Assembly (NCBI GenBank): GCA_964596865.1 | Contig: CAZQVW010000138.1 | Coordinates: forward strand, 1-7,250 | DNA: 7,250 bases | Source of the DNA: UBA6382 sp964596865 | GTDB lineage: Bacteria; Bacteroidota; Bacteroidia; Bacteroidales; Bacteroidaceae | Reading direction: 5' to 3' | Shown: one piece after another, positions 6,730-7,250 of the stretch | Position numbering within the stretch: position 1 is the first letter of the stretch | Layout: each line of letters begins with the position of its first letter | Translations under genes and position numbers: made by a program | The notes under the pieces: model-generated | Told to the model about the DNA's origin: nothing | What the model saw: the letters and a program-made list of their open reading frames with translations, nothing else | Database searches by the model: none

Positions 6730-6792
6730 CATCGCTCTAAAAGTCATTATAGCCGCTCTAAAAGTCTCTATAATCGCTCTCAAAGTCCCTAT
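6730..6792. repeat. Three tandem 21-bp repeats upstream of pdxA
   Basis: Units at 6730-6750, 6751-6771 and 6772-6792 share the core cgctctaaaagtc (third copy with one change, cgctctcaaagtc) and end in tat. They abut with no spacers. The array ends 133 bases before the pdxA start. The 21-bp period equals two helical turns, which fits stacked protein-binding sites, and also seven codons, which fits a heptapeptide; the sequence does not decide between them. Confidence 0.85.
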
Positions 6793-6833
6793 ATTAATAT
6801 GAAAAAATTTGCCCGCCCAGACGATATTGAACC

Positions 6834-6845
6834 AAAGAATTCTTT
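6834..6845. repeat. Second copy of the 12-bp palindrome aaagaattcttt
   Basis: Perfect palindrome identical to the one at 2049-2060. This copy lies 237 bases before pdxA in AT-rich DNA, the other 26 bases before purA. Two copies of one 12-mer palindrome in gaps may be chance in AT-rich sequence or a shared binding site. Confidence 0.3.
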
Positions 6846-6970
6846 TCAAAATTATTTCAAAAGCGCAACAGCAAGCTCCCCTCATGCAGGACTAAGACAT
6901 AGCGCCCTTGTATGGATTTCACGAGTGAAGTTTCTTCTTCCTAAATACGGGCAAAGACGCCTGCCCTCAA

Positions 6971-7062
6971 TTTCCGCGTTTGGCCGAATTTTACTTCCGT
7001 ATTTGGCCGATTTTTACTTCCGCATTTGACCGGTTTTCATTTCCATGTTTGGCCGAAATACC
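6971..7062. repeat. Four tandem 23-bp repeats downstream of rlmN
   Basis: Units at 6971-6993, 6994-7016, 7017-7039 and 7040-7062 follow the pattern yTTCCgnrTTTGgCCGa followed by a T-rich end. The shared core is tttggccg (tttgaccg in unit 3). The units abut without spacers, which rules out a CRISPR array. The period is not a multiple of 3, so the array cannot encode a simple peptide repeat in one frame. Copies differ by several bases, so the array is older than the 42-bp one. Confidence 0.87.
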
Positions 7063-7162
7063 CCAAAAGTTTCTTTCAAAAAGGAAAGATTTTTCAAAAT
7101 CACCCGTTTTTGAAGGAACGTTTGCGGCATTATAGGAGATATTGGGGGCTTGCCTACAGCTC

Positions 7163-7250
7163 TTACCGGCGGCGCTGGATTTCTTTGGTGGAAAGGAGGC
7201 CACAAGCGGCTTCGATGTCCTGACCACGGGAAGCACGGAGGGTGGTAAAC
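7163..7250 (-). CDS. rlmN: RlmN, dual-specificity 23S rRNA/tRNA adenine-C2 methyltransferase (C-terminal 28 codons only)
   Basis: Only the C-terminus is inside the window; the gene continues past the right edge. The visible peptide reads FTTLRASRGQDIEAACG and ends LLSTKEIQRRR before the TAA at 7163-7165. The R-x-S-R-G-x-D-I-x-A-A-C-G pattern is the signature end of RlmN, the radical SAM enzyme that methylates A2503 of 23S rRNA and A37 of some tRNAs. The Cys codon (7202-7204) corresponds to the cysteine that is transiently methylated during catalysis (Cys355 in E. coli). The tail after AACG is short compared with E. coli. The gene reads toward pdxA but a 565-bp gap makes co-transcription uncertain. 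Confidence 0.88.
   Translation of the reverse strand, partial: FTTLRASRGQDIEAACGLLSTKEIQRRR

Larger units (their letters stand above)
6598..7162. other. Long intergenic region between rlmN and pdxA
   Basis: About 565 bases without a recognised gene. It holds two separate tandem arrays (6730-6792 and 6971-7062), described on their own, and a second copy of the palindrome aaagaattcttt (6834-6845). A 78-codon minus-strand frame (6649-6885) spans the 21-bp array and gives a heptad-like repeat (TLRAII, TFRAAI, TFRAM), but it matches nothing I recognise and has no ribosome binding site; coding is doubtful. Immediately before pdxA the DNA is A/T-rich (run of eight or more T at 6643-6650). No clear intrinsic terminator for rlmN was found. 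Confidence 0.45.

Noticed and set aside
6847..6854. Bacteroidetes -7 element (TAATTTTG on the minus strand) for pdxA
   Set aside because: No TTTG at the expected spacing upstream, and it lies 250 bases from the start codon.
7073..7101. Terminator for rlmN
   Set aside because: The hairpins (5- and 6-bp stems of A/T-rich sequence) are weak and lack a proper minus-strand T-run.
6991..7236. An 81-codon minus-strand frame overlapping the rlmN end
   Set aside because: Its first part is the rlmN C-terminus read in another frame and the rest crosses the 23-bp array; no domain is seen.

Overview
The window looks like a chromosomal segment of a gut- or oral-type Bacteroidales bacterium (Prevotella/Bacteroides relatives). 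This is inferred from the dipeptidyl peptidase III with the HECLGH zinc motif, from the lack of clear Shine-Dalgarno sequences before the start codons, and from the overall look of the proteins. No 16S rRNA or other decisive marker is present, so the genus is left open.

All recognisable genes lie on the minus strand and read from right to left. In transcription order they are: the last 28 codons of rlmN (23S rRNA/tRNA m2A methyltransferase, 7163-7250, cut by the window edge); a long gap of about 565 bases with two tandem repeat arrays; pdxA (pyridoxal phosphate synthesis), carrying an unusual Ala/Ser/Thr/Pro tail built from a 21-bp minisatellite; a small AraC-type HTH regulator; an exported M49 dipeptidyl peptidase III whose start overlaps the regulator's stop by 8 bases; a HEAT-repeat protein distantly like the AlkD DNA alkylation repair family; and purA (adenylosuccinate synthetase), followed by a strong intrinsic terminator at 628-676.

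The tight spacing regulator-peptidase-HEAT protein (8-bp overlap, then a 22-bp gap) argues for one transcript. purA follows after 114 bp with no visible terminator and may be read through from it. The genes serve housekeeping tasks (cofactor and purine synthesis, peptide use, ribosome modification). I see no defence locus, transposon, CRISPR array or RNA gene.

The unexplained material is in the gaps. The left 600 bases hold a pair of ACAG-NN-CTGT dyads 22 bp apart at the very edge, an AT-rich stretch with a hydrophobic open frame broken by a TAG, a REP-like palindrome, and five abutting 42-bp repeats. The gap before pdxA holds three 21-bp and four 23-bp repeats. These short-period arrays, together with the minisatellite tail of PdxA, are the most interesting part of the window. 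None clearly amounts to a new system.
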